In this document: positions 6,368 through 12,751 of the stretch, in pieces
How positions within the stretch are numbered: the stretch's first letter is position 1
Layout: each line of letters begins with the position of its first letter
Origin: an uncultured Bacteroidales bacterium
GTDB lineage: Bacteria > Bacteroidota > Bacteroidia > Bacteroidales > UBA932
Length of the DNA stretch: 12,751 nucleotides
Assembly: GCA_934678915.1 (NCBI GenBank)
Contig: CAKUSF010000055.1
Location: 1 to 12,751, forward strand
Reading direction: 5' to 3'
Program-made: the position numbers and the translations under genes
The notes under the pieces: model-generated
Seen by the model: the letters and a program-made list of their open reading frames with translations, nothing else
Told to the model about the DNA's origin: nothing
Databases searched by the model: none

Positions 6368-7402
6368 ATGAAGCATCTGATTCTCAGAACATTTCTGGCA
6401 TTGGCATTTCTTGTCTCCTTCTCCACAGGAATTAACGCTCAATTCCGTGAAGAAGCGTTCAATCAGACTTACAACAATCCTAGCGACACGACTTCCGCAA
6501 GAGACACTGTGGACAAAATGTGGTCGTTCAGAGAATTTTTCAGAGGTGTCAGCCATAAAGACACGACTCTGAGAATCGGAACCATGTTCGCAGGTTCAAC
6601 GGTGTTCATCGGCTCTGAACAAATCTACAACAGGCAGTACTGGAAGTTGCCAATCGTCTATGGTGGTCTCGGAGCGACCATCGGACTTGGAGTTCATTAC
6701 AACAGCAAGTACAGACATTCAAAAAAGGGGTACGACATTGCCATGGCTCTTGACCCGAACATGGAGTTCGAACTTGACACCAAGTCCAAGGACATGGCCA
6801 CCTACATGTTTGCAAGTGCCGGGCTCATCTATTGGGCAACTCTCATGGACGGTGTCTATAACTACAAAAAAGACGTTAAGAACCAGCCTGGAAAGGCTAC
6901 AATATATTCAATTCTCCTTCCCGGTCTTGGTCAAGCCTACAATGGAGAATTTTGGAAGATTCCCATCTACTGGGGAATGCTCGCAGGATCGTATCACTAC
7001 TATGCGGTAAACAGCAAGAACTACAAAAGGTTCAAGCGAATCCACAACGAGGCGACCAACCCTGATGTGGAATATAAAGGAAGTATTCCAGCAGAAAGAG
7101 CTTTGTACTACAGAAATGCCTACAGACGTCTCAGAGACTACTCCGTTGTAGCAATCGTTGGCAGTTACCTGCTCCAAATCATTGACGCCAATGTCTTCGC
7201 GTACATGCAAGACTTCGAGGTAGATGATGATTTAAGTCTGAAAGTCACTCCAACAATCATTTCTCCTTACAACGAATATATTCCTCCACATAATGAATAT
7301 GCCATTAATAGTCCAAGCACAAACAGCCCACCGAAAGGCAACTTCGGAATGGGAGCTTTCGGTGACAATGCTATCGGAATCAAGGTAGGAATTAGTTTTT
7401 AG
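6368..7402 (+). CDS. DUF5683 membrane protein with duplicated core module
   Basis: A 344-residue exported protein. A signal peptide spans residues 1-24, with cleavage after NA and a mature start at QF. The DUF5683 signature is at about 175-206: KATIYSILLPGLGQAYNGEFWKIPIYWG. A second, diverged copy lies earlier. YNRQYWKLPIVYGGLG at 87-102 mirrors YNGEFWKIPIYWGMLA at 191-206; YNSKYRHSKKGYDIA (111-125) mirrors VNSKNYKRFKRIHNEA (214-229); LIYWATLMDGVYNYKKDV (153-170) mirrors YLLQIIDANVFAYMQDF (267-283). Several hydrophobic segments suggest a membrane or envelope location. Biochemical function is unknown. Its place between parB and mltD matches an arrangement I recall from other Bacteroidales, suggesting an envelope role tied to growth. 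The C-terminal 60 residues are low complexity (Pro, Asn, Ser). Confidence 0.88.
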   Translation: MKHLILRTFLALAFLVSFSTGINAQFREEAFNQTYNNPSDTTSARDTVDKMWSFREFFRGVSHKDTTLRIGTMFAGSTVFIGSEQIYNRQYWKLPIVYGGLGATIGLGVHYNSKYRHSKKGYDIAMALDPNMEFELDTKSKDMATYMFASAGLIYWATLMDGVYNYKKDVKNQPGKATIYSILLPGLGQAYNGEFWKIPIYWGMLAGSYHYYAVNSKNYKRFKRIHNEATNPDVEYKGSIPAERALYYRNAYRRLRDYSVVAIVGSYLLQIIDANVFAYMQDFEVDDDLSLKVTPTIISPYNEYIPPHNEYAINSPSTNSPPKGNFGMGAFGDNAIGIKVGISF

Positions 7403-7581
7403 TAACATGAAAAAAATAAGTTGCTTCAGATTAAGAGAATATTTTCGAGGATAGATCTATTTTCGAAGAAGGAGTGTGCCGGTGGCACATGACTGATGAG
7501 AAAAGAGATATAGACCGAAAAGATTCCTTAAGGTGATGCAAGTTATTTTTTGAAGGTTACTTAATTGACCTTTATGACAGA
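7403..7581 (+). promoter_or_regulatory. Structured gap upstream of mltD, candidate cis-acting RNA
   Basis: The 179-bp gap holds nested dyads. An outer helix pairs 7411-7424 with 7538-7551 (13 of 14 pairs). A near-palindrome at 7442-7469 is centred on the perfect ATAGATCTAT (7451-7460); its mismatches become G-U pairs in the plus-strand RNA. A tight hairpin TGTGCC-GGT-GGCACA lies at 7475-7489, and CCTTAAGG at 7526-7533 is a short palindrome. The start codon of mltD lies 30 bp beyond the outer helix, after a small AAGGT/ACCTT stem at 7553-7572. No good TAnnTTTG box was found; the closest is a nine-base TATTTTTTG at 7544-7552. The region is either a structured leader of mltD or an intercistronic processing element. 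Confidence 0.4.
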
Positions 7582-9189
7582 ATGAGAAGATCCATCCATA
7601 CCGCGTTGATTGCGACCATTTTGATACTCTTTACTTGCTTTGAGGATGCCAATGCACAAATCTTCAAGAAAAAGATCAAAGAAGAAAATTTGGAGTTAAA
7701 AGCCCAAGTAGATTCTTTGAAGAAGGAGTTGGACAAACTGAGACGGGAAAGCATCTTGAAAGACAGCATCGCGGACGAGATGATCGGCATTTACGAGGAG
7801 AACAAAGTCAAGACAGCTGCGGGACTCAGCCCTGAGGACTACAACCAAGACGTAACAGACAGTTTGCTGAGCATTTGGTATCTCCACCGTCAGGCAAGGA
7901 ACAACGAGGAAGGTAACGGCTACGACATGGACTCAGTTCGGTTCACGTCAAATGTACCTGATGATGTGATGAAATCTCGTTTGGAGAAAATGAACTCTTT
8001 CATCACACTGCCCTACAACGACAAAGTCCGGAACTACATGGTTCTCTATTCAGAGAAAATGCCAACCAAGATGGGGACCATTCTGGGCTTGTGCAAGTAC
8101 TACATGCCAATCTTCGAGGAAACTTTCAGCAAGTACAATCTCCCTGACGAGCTAAAGTACATGGCTGTCATAGAATCCGCCCTCAACCCGGTCGCAGTCT
8201 CTAGAGCAGGGGCAAAAGGCATGTGGCAATTCATGTTCAGGACAGCGAAGTTGTACGGACTGGAAATCAACTCATTCGTGGACGAGAGGTTGGATCCGTT
8301 CAAGTCAGCCGATGCTGCAGCTCGCTATCTGACTGACTCCTACAACGTTTTCGGAGATTGGAATCTAGCAATATCTTCCTACAACTGTGGCTCAGGAAAC
8401 ATCAACAAAGCCATCCGAAGGAGCGGTGGGAAACGCGATTTCTGGTCTGTTTATGACTACCTTCCCCGCGAGACCAGAGGCTACGTGCCTGCTTTTGTCG
8501 GTGCCATGTACGCCATCCACTATAGCAAGGAGTACGGACTGACCCCGGCCAACATGCAGATGCCGGCACAGTTGGACACCTTTGAAATTCACAAGAACCT
8601 GCATTTCAAGCAGATCAGTGAATTGGTCGGAATCTCGGTTGACGAGCTCAGGAACCTCAACCCCCAGTACATCAAAGACGTGATTCCAGGCGACAGCAAG
8701 ACCTACATCCTCCGAATCCCTTACAACTATTCCAGCGATTTCGTGGCCCATGAGGACTCGATCTACACCTACAAGGCTTCTGAATATCTCAACCCACAGA
8801 CCCTGCTGGATGACTCGAAGCGTTCTTCCGGTGAGACATATTCAGGAGGTACAATCACTTATAAGGTCAAGAAGGGAGATACGCTGGGAAAGATTGCGGC
8901 TAAGTATCATGTCACCGTGAATCAGCTCAAGAAGTGGAATCACCTCAGGAGCACAAACCTCAGCATCGGGCAGAAGATCCGCATCTACAAAGGTGGCGGA
9001 GCTCCGACCGCATCGGCCGTCAAATCGGCCTCCAGCCAGCTGAACTACACCGACTACACCGTAAAAGCGGGTGACTCTCTCTACAGCATCGCCAAGCAGT
9101 TCCCAGGCATGACCGCTGAAAAGATCATGAAATTCAACGGAATAGGTGAGAACATCAAGCCTGGAATGAAAATCAGAATCCCTAAATAG
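7582..9189 (+). CDS. mltD: Membrane-bound lytic murein transglycosylase D-like protein with LysM domains
   Basis: A 535-residue exported enzyme that cleaves the MurNAc-GlcNAc bond of peptidoglycan without water, forming 1,6-anhydroMurNAc ends. Residues 1-26 form a signal peptide ending ANAQ; no lipobox cysteine is seen. A short coiled coil follows at about 30-65 (KEENLELKAQVDSLKKELDKLRRE). The SLT domain spans about 182-312: AVIESALNP at 195-203 contains the catalytic glutamate E198, then GAKGMWQFM at 210-218, AISSYNCGSGNINKAI at 263-278 and a YVPAFVGAMY segment at 301-310. A degenerate LysM-like unit lies at 337-380, followed by two good LysM repeats at 425-469 and 491-534 that bind GlcNAc in the wall. 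It ends 3 bp from the convergent HhH gene, with no visible terminator between. Confidence 0.93.
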   Translation: MRRSIHTALIATILILFTCFEDANAQIFKKKIKEENLELKAQVDSLKKELDKLRRESILKDSIADEMIGIYEENKVKTAAGLSPEDYNQDVTDSLLSIWYLHRQARNNEEGNGYDMDSVRFTSNVPDDVMKSRLEKMNSFITLPYNDKVRNYMVLYSEKMPTKMGTILGLCKYYMPIFEETFSKYNLPDELKYMAVIESALNPVAVSRAGAKGMWQFMFRTAKLYGLEINSFVDERLDPFKSADAAARYLTDSYNVFGDWNLAISSYNCGSGNINKAIRRSGGKRDFWSVYDYLPRETRGYVPAFVGAMYAIHYSKEYGLTPANMQMPAQLDTFEIHKNLHFKQISELVGISVDELRNLNPQYIKDVIPGDSKTYILRIPYNYSSDFVAHEDSIYTYKASEYLNPQTLLDDSKRSSGETYSGGTITYKVKKGDTLGKIAAKYHVTVNQLKKWNHLRSTNLSIGQKIRIYKGGGAPTASAVKSASSQLNYTDYTVKAGDSLYSIAKQFPGMTAEKIMKFNGIGENIKPGMKIRIPK

Positions 9190-9192
9190 CTG

Positions 9193-11001
9193 TCAAAACG
9201 TCATCACGGCCTGAATCTTTCCCTCCGAAGCCGATGGTTTAGGCTCTTTCATGAATGAATATACAACTGTTGATGCTCTGAAATACAGTTTCAAAACATT
9301 TCTTCCGCCAAACCGGAACTTGCACCCTGACACAGCTGACAGACTCCAACCACGCCCGTAATAGGCAGGGACCGTGAAATTACCCGGAGCGTCCCGTTCG
9401 TAGGAATATATTCGGTCATCCCAATTATCAACAATGAATATGGTGCCTCGAAGATAGGCGCTGAACCGCTCCGTTTTGCGCCCAGTTTCAAGATAGGTTA
9501 GGCCCGCCAGCGAACGGCACAGAAGCCCCTCAATCCTACCCCTGAGCTTCCATGCGGGCTTGTCTGACGGACCGTAACGCGCTGACAGCCCGGAACTGGA
9601 CCAGTCTAGATCACACCTTGCCCCCGTCCGGTATTTTAGGATTTCCTCGTATGGGCGGATCCGTTCGATAATCTTCACTGACAGGACAGAGGTGTTTGTC
9701 AGCTGGAGCGGTAGTTTAAACAGAACCCGTAACTGCCTCTGGGACCGAACCTTATCTTTGACAGCAAAGTCTGCCGTGAGATAAGCCCCTGCTTTCTCCA
9801 GCCCCAAGGCGATGCCATGCTCATCAGAAGTCTTTGTCCAGCTATGGATTCCTCCAGTGTAATCAGAAGAAAACTTCGATGGATAACTGTGCACAACTGA
9901 TGAGAGCTTCCATTCTCCTCCCAAAGGAATCACTATTCCAAGGATGGCTCCAAGGCATTGTCCACCAAAATCCCATGCAACCTCTCCGGAGTAATCCACT
10001 CCACGCCACGAGTAGCGGAAATCTCCGGACAACTTCCCGGTCTTAGGTTTGGCTGACATATTCATTGGTTCTGTTTGGAAGTAACCCGTAAGAGAGAATT
10101 GCCCGTTGCGGGAATAGCGAGTGGCGTTTGCCCCCGCCATCAAGGATATTTCTGCGGGTTTGCCGCTCTCGCACCATGAGCGCAATCCTGGAAAGGAGAC
10201 AAACGTGGAGAAAACCACGCGTCCTGTCGTGAAATCAGCCGCCACTCCCCTATGGCTTCCTATTCCGGACCATGAGCCGGAAGGCGACAAACCTGAAGGA
10301 CGTCTGCTGAACGAGGATGAGGTGGATAACCCAGACATGGACATTCCGCTCCACAGAGCCAGCCCTTGGCCGAAGCGCGCGTTGAAGTCACCGAAGACGA
10401 CCTTGCCCAAACGCCTTTTTCCGTAATATGTCATATTCATAGACCATGCGGACGGAGGAAATTGTTCCTTGTCTGAATATTTCGTCCTGGCTGCTGAGGA
10501 AATTTCGAGCGTCTCACCGTAATTCATTCTGTACTTTACTCCATAGTTGAAAGCTTCTCCTTTGACAGCTGAACGGACAAGAGCCTCATGTGATAACTGT
10601 TTCGAATCTGACATGATCTGTCCGGGTAAAGAGTTGGAGGCAAAAGAGATGAAAGGCTTGAGAGCATTGGCGAAATCCTCTCCGAAACCGTCAACGGCTG
10701 AGAGCTCGGAGACGGAAAGCACATCACCGTTCCGGGAGCGATAGTCAATCAGACTCGCCACCTGATACTGGCTCATGAGTCCACTTGAGACCATCCGGCT
10801 TCTCGAAGCGAGATTGATCTCCAACGGACGGGATGCCAGAGCGGTGAACCGTTCCACCTCCTGCTCGTCCAGTTCCTCCTCGGAATCAACTCCGCACAGA
10901 TAGAGCATTGCCATCATACGCTCATCGGACTGAGCGGTCATATTCAGAGAAAGAGTCGTCAGTGCTAGCAGCACGGCAATGAAGTTTTTCAAAATATTCA
11001 T
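9193..11001 (-). CDS. Secreted helix-hairpin-helix protein with probable beta-barrel C-terminus
   Basis: A 602-residue protein. The signal peptide covers residues 1-24, ending MTAQ. Residues about 57-118 fit paired helix-hairpin-helix motifs of the ComEA kind: EINLAS, SGLMSQYQVASLIDYRSRNG and LSVSELSAVDGFGEDFANALKPFI. The first hairpin is degenerate. From about residue 130 to the end the sequence alternates short amphipathic strands with Gly, Ser and aromatic residues (many GD.., YSW.G, FGG patterns) and finishes VMTF. A terminal phenylalanine after a strand is typical of outer-membrane beta-barrels. I infer an outer-membrane protein with an N-terminal HhH module facing the periplasm; a role in DNA uptake is possible but unproven. 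It is transcribed alone, convergent to mltD. Its leader contains a GGGGA/TCCCC hairpin at 11024-11037. Confidence 0.82.
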   Translation of the reverse strand: MNILKNFIAVLLALTTLSLNMTAQSDERMMAMLYLCGVDSEEELDEQEVERFTALASRPLEINLASRSRMVSSGLMSQYQVASLIDYRSRNGDVLSVSELSAVDGFGEDFANALKPFISFASNSLPGQIMSDSKQLSHEALVRSAVKGEAFNYGVKYRMNYGETLEISSAARTKYSDKEQFPPSAWSMNMTYYGKRRLGKVVFGDFNARFGQGLALWSGMSMSGLSTSSSFSRRPSGLSPSGSWSGIGSHRGVAADFTTGRVVFSTFVSFPGLRSWCESGKPAEISLMAGANATRYSRNGQFSLTGYFQTEPMNMSAKPKTGKLSGDFRYSWRGVDYSGEVAWDFGGQCLGAILGIVIPLGGEWKLSSVVHSYPSKFSSDYTGGIHSWTKTSDEHGIALGLEKAGAYLTADFAVKDKVRSQRQLRVLFKLPLQLTNTSVLSVKIIERIRPYEEILKYRTGARCDLDWSSSGLSARYGPSDKPAWKLRGRIEGLLCRSLAGLTYLETGRKTERFSAYLRGTIFIVDNWDDRIYSYERDAPGNFTVPAYYGRGWSLSAVSGCKFRFGGRNVLKLYFRASTVVYSFMKEPKPSASEGKIQAVMTF

Positions 11002-11143
11002 GACCAGTGATATTTATGTTCGAGGGGACGCATCCCCATTTTCGTTCAGGTTCAGGCCGGCAAGTTACGGTTAATAAACGTAAAAAACGAAAAGAAAAAT
11101 AAAACATAGGCTTGATTTTTCTGTTTATTTAAGGAATAATGCC

Positions 11144-11151
11144 TAATTTTG
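11144..11151 (+). promoter_or_regulatory. hpt-adk promoter, Bacteroidota -7 box
   Basis: TAATTTTG matches TAnnTTTG exactly and ends 26 bp before the ATG at 11178. It lies inside the longer reading frame that opens at 11139, which argues that the true translation start is at 11178. No clear TTG is present at the -33 distance. The divergent HhH gene shares this spacer of about 175 bp; its own best box is an imperfect TAACTTGC on the minus strand. Confidence 0.6.
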
Positions 11152-11177
11152 TTCTTTACAAAAAACAACGAACCGCA

Positions 11178-12293
11178 ATGAGCAACGTCAGACTATTTGA
11201 CAAGTCCTTCAAGCCTTTCATTTCCAACGAGCGGCTTGAGAAAGCCATCGACAATGTGGCCGAGAAGATTAACCATGACTTCAATGGGTGTACAGATTGC
11301 CCTGTACTCCTTTGTGTCTTGAACGGATCCCTGATGTTCACTTCCGAACTGATGAAGAGGCTCTCTTTCAACTGTGAGCTTATCTGCATCAAGCTTTCAT
11401 CCTACAACGGGACGCACACGACCGGAAAGGTCAGGGAGACGATGGGACTGACAAGAAGCATTGAAGGCAAGCGCGTCATCGTTGTGGAGGACATCGTGGA
11501 CAGCGGGAACACCATCGTGGAGCTTAAGGAGATTCTTAAGGAGAAGGGGGCAGCCGAGACCAAGATCTGCACGATGCTCCTCAAGCCGGCATCCTACACA
11601 AAGGATGTGAAGCTCGACTATGTGGCAATGGAGATTCCTGATGACTTTATCGTCGGATTCGGTCTTGACTACAACGAGCTTGGAAGAAATCTCAAAGACA
11701 TTTATGTATTGGACACAGATATGAAATATTTTATTCTATTTGGCCCTCCGGGTGCTGGGAAAGGCACCCAGGCCTCTGCTATGGTTGAAAAGTACAATCT
11801 CTGCCACATCTCCACTGGAGAACTTCTCCGCGGTGAGATCGCCAAGGGCACAGAGCTCGGACTCAAGGCCAAGGCTTTGATCGATGCCGGTGAACTCGTT
11901 CCGGACGAGGTTGTCGAAGGCATGATCGAGAACAAGTTCAAGACTGTCACCGGAGTGTCCGGCTTCCTTCTTGACGGATTCCCTCGCACAATCGCACAGG
12001 CCGAGGCACTTGACAAGATGCTCGCCAAGAACGGTGAGGCTGTCACCTCAGTTGTCTCCATCATGATCCCTGACACAATGATCAAAGAGCGCATCAAACA
12101 CAGGGCCGCCATCGAAGGCCGCGCGGATGATGCGAAGGACGAGACGATCAACAACCGCATCAAGACCTACCACGAGAAGACCGAACCGCTTGTAGAGTAC
12201 TACAAGAAGGCCGGAAAGTACGAGGAGATCGATGGCACAGGAACCATCGAGGAGGTTCGCGGAAGGATATTCACAATGATGGACAGGTCATAA
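11178..12293 (+). CDS. hpt-adk: Fused hypoxanthine phosphoribosyltransferase and adenylate kinase
   Basis: A single 371-residue frame carries two complete enzymes. Residues 1-181 are HPRT, which makes IMP or GMP from hypoxanthine or guanine and PRPP. The evidence is CVLNGSLMF at 46-54, the PRPP-binding VIVVEDIVDSGNT at 100-112, and VGFGLDYNELGRNL at 159-172. Residue M182 then begins adenylate kinase, which converts ATP and AMP to two ADP: P-loop GPPGAGKGT at 189-197, STGELLR at 212-218, LLDGFPRT at 264-271, and a short zinc-free LID with EGRADD at 313-318. There is no linker, and M182 is exactly where free-standing Adk would begin, as if the hpt stop codon had been lost. The start at 11178 rather than 11139 is chosen because the -7 box lies between them. 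Both enzymes are cytoplasmic. The GH3 gene follows after 3 bp. Confidence 0.93.
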   Translation: MSNVRLFDKSFKPFISNERLEKAIDNVAEKINHDFNGCTDCPVLLCVLNGSLMFTSELMKRLSFNCELICIKLSSYNGTHTTGKVRETMGLTRSIEGKRVIVVEDIVDSGNTIVELKEILKEKGAAETKICTMLLKPASYTKDVKLDYVAMEIPDDFIVGFGLDYNELGRNLKDIYVLDTDMKYFILFGPPGAGKGTQASAMVEKYNLCHISTGELLRGEIAKGTELGLKAKALIDAGELVPDEVVEGMIENKFKTVTGVSGFLLDGFPRTIAQAEALDKMLAKNGEAVTSVVSIMIPDTMIKERIKHRAAIEGRADDAKDETINNRIKTYHEKTEPLVEYYKKAGKYEEIDGTGTIEEVRGRIFTMMDRS

Positions 12294-12296
12294 CCC

Positions 12297-12751
12297 ATGA
12301 TGATAGGTTCACTTTTGGTCACCGTTCTGCTCGCTGGTTCGCCACTGAAGCTGAACGGTGACAACATTTCTCAGATTGTCAACGAGTTGACGACTGAAGA
12401 GAAGGCTGCCCTACTGGTCGGCAGCGGTGCCAAGGCTTTCACTGGCGTTGGCTACACAACTCTCTATGTGAAAGGTGCAGCCGGAACGACCCACCCGATA
12501 GAAAGGCTCGGAATACCGGCCATTGTGCTAGCTGACGGCCCGGCTGGTGTCAGGATTGACGACCGTCCCTGCACCAAATTCCCTATCGGAACTTCCCTCG
12601 CCTCCACATGGAATCCTTCGCTTGTCGAGGATGTCGGAGAGGCCATCGGCAATGAGGTTCTTGAATATGGCATTGACGTTCTTCTTGCCCCTGGCATCAA
12701 CATCCAGCGCAATCCGCTGTGCGGAAGGAACTTTGAATATTACTCCGAGGA
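12297..12751 (+). CDS. GH3 family glycoside hydrolase (beta-glucosidase-like), 3' end outside the window
   Basis: The frame from ATG 12297 stays open for 151 codons to the right edge. Residues about 24-40 (ISQIVNELTTEEKAALLVG) and the following AAGTTHPIERLGIPAIVLADGPAGVR match the GH3 N-terminal barrel. FPIGTSLASTWNP and LLAPGINIQRNPLCGRNFEYYSE are strong GH3 signatures seen in Bacteroidales beta-glucosidases. The catalytic aspartate and the C-terminal domains lie beyond the window. These enzymes release terminal glucose or related sugars from glycosides. The N-terminus is hydrophobic (MMIGSLLVTVLLAG) but lacks a basic region, so export is likely but not certain. The gene starts 3 bp after the hpt-adk stop with no promoter between, implying co-transcription. 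Confidence 0.92.
   Translation, partial: MMIGSLLVTVLLAGSPLKLNGDNISQIVNELTTEEKAALLVGSGAKAFTGVGYTTLYVKGAAGTTHPIERLGIPAIVLADGPAGVRIDDRPCTKFPIGTSLASTWNPSLVEDVGEAIGNEVLEYGIDVLLAPGINIQRNPLCGRNFEYYSE

Noticed and set aside
5462..6556. Long minus-strand open frame of 364 codons
   Set aside because: It lies antisense to parB and the start of the DUF5683 gene, both of which have clear family motifs. Its product has no recognisable domain.
7475..7489. Hairpin after the DUF5683 gene as an intrinsic terminator
   Set aside because: The stem is not followed by a run of T; the sequence after it is purine-rich.
9193..11001. Expectation of a relA/spoT homologue after mltD
   Set aside because: That gene often follows in related genomes as I recall, but here the convergent HhH gene occupies the position and no RSH motifs are present.
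11139..11177. Extended N-terminus of HPRT
   Set aside because: The extra 13 codons contain the exact -7 promoter box TAATTTTG, so they are probably upstream of the transcript start.

Overview
The window looks like a chromosomal segment of a member of the Bacteroidota, most likely order Bacteroidales. The grounds are Bacteroidota-style -7 boxes (TAnnTTTG) ahead of parA and of the hpt-adk gene, little use of Shine-Dalgarno sequences, and gene families typical of that phylum (GYF_2/DUF805, BspA-type leucine-rich repeats, DUF5683, a secreted HhH/beta-barrel protein, a Bacteroidales-like GH3). I cannot name a genus from the sequence.

Left part (about 1-4003): six minus-strand genes packed head to tail with gaps of about 1-60 bp. 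In transcription order they are a cytoplasmic BspA-type LRR protein, a lipoprotein of unknown family, a DUF2971 protein, a GYF_2-DUF805 membrane protein, and two secreted paralogues sharing a YAQPIDD motif at the signal-peptide cleavage site. The second paralogue is truncated to half length. This block is clearly AT-richer than the rest: the hand-counted 60-base line at 1681 has 17 G+C, the line at 4981 has 36. It reads as an accessory, probably horizontally acquired operon. No function is established for it.

Boundary (4004-4646): a gene-poor stretch full of dyad symmetry. It starts with an imperfect inverted duplication of about 194 bp (4016-4209, centre near 4115) that abuts the start codon of the accessory operon. 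A perfect 16-bp stem hairpin follows at 4402-4450, and then the parA promoter.

Core part (4647-9189): parA and parB overlap by 4 bp and are followed after 9 bp by a DUF5683 membrane protein whose core module occurs twice in one chain. A 179-bp gap with a nested set of inverted repeats precedes an MltD-type lytic transglycosylase with LysM domains. Together they cover chromosome partitioning and cell-wall remodelling.

Right part (9193-12751): convergent with mltD is a secreted helix-hairpin-helix protein with a probable beta-barrel C-terminus. Divergent from it is an in-frame fusion of hypoxanthine phosphoribosyltransferase and adenylate kinase, joining purine salvage to adenylate metabolism in one polypeptide. 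Three bases later begins a GH3 glycoside hydrolase that runs off the right edge.

The points most worth following up are the boundary inverted duplication, the structured gap before mltD, the hpt-adk fusion, the duplicated DUF5683 module, and the uncharacterised accessory operon with a DUF2971 protein and duplicated secreted proteins.
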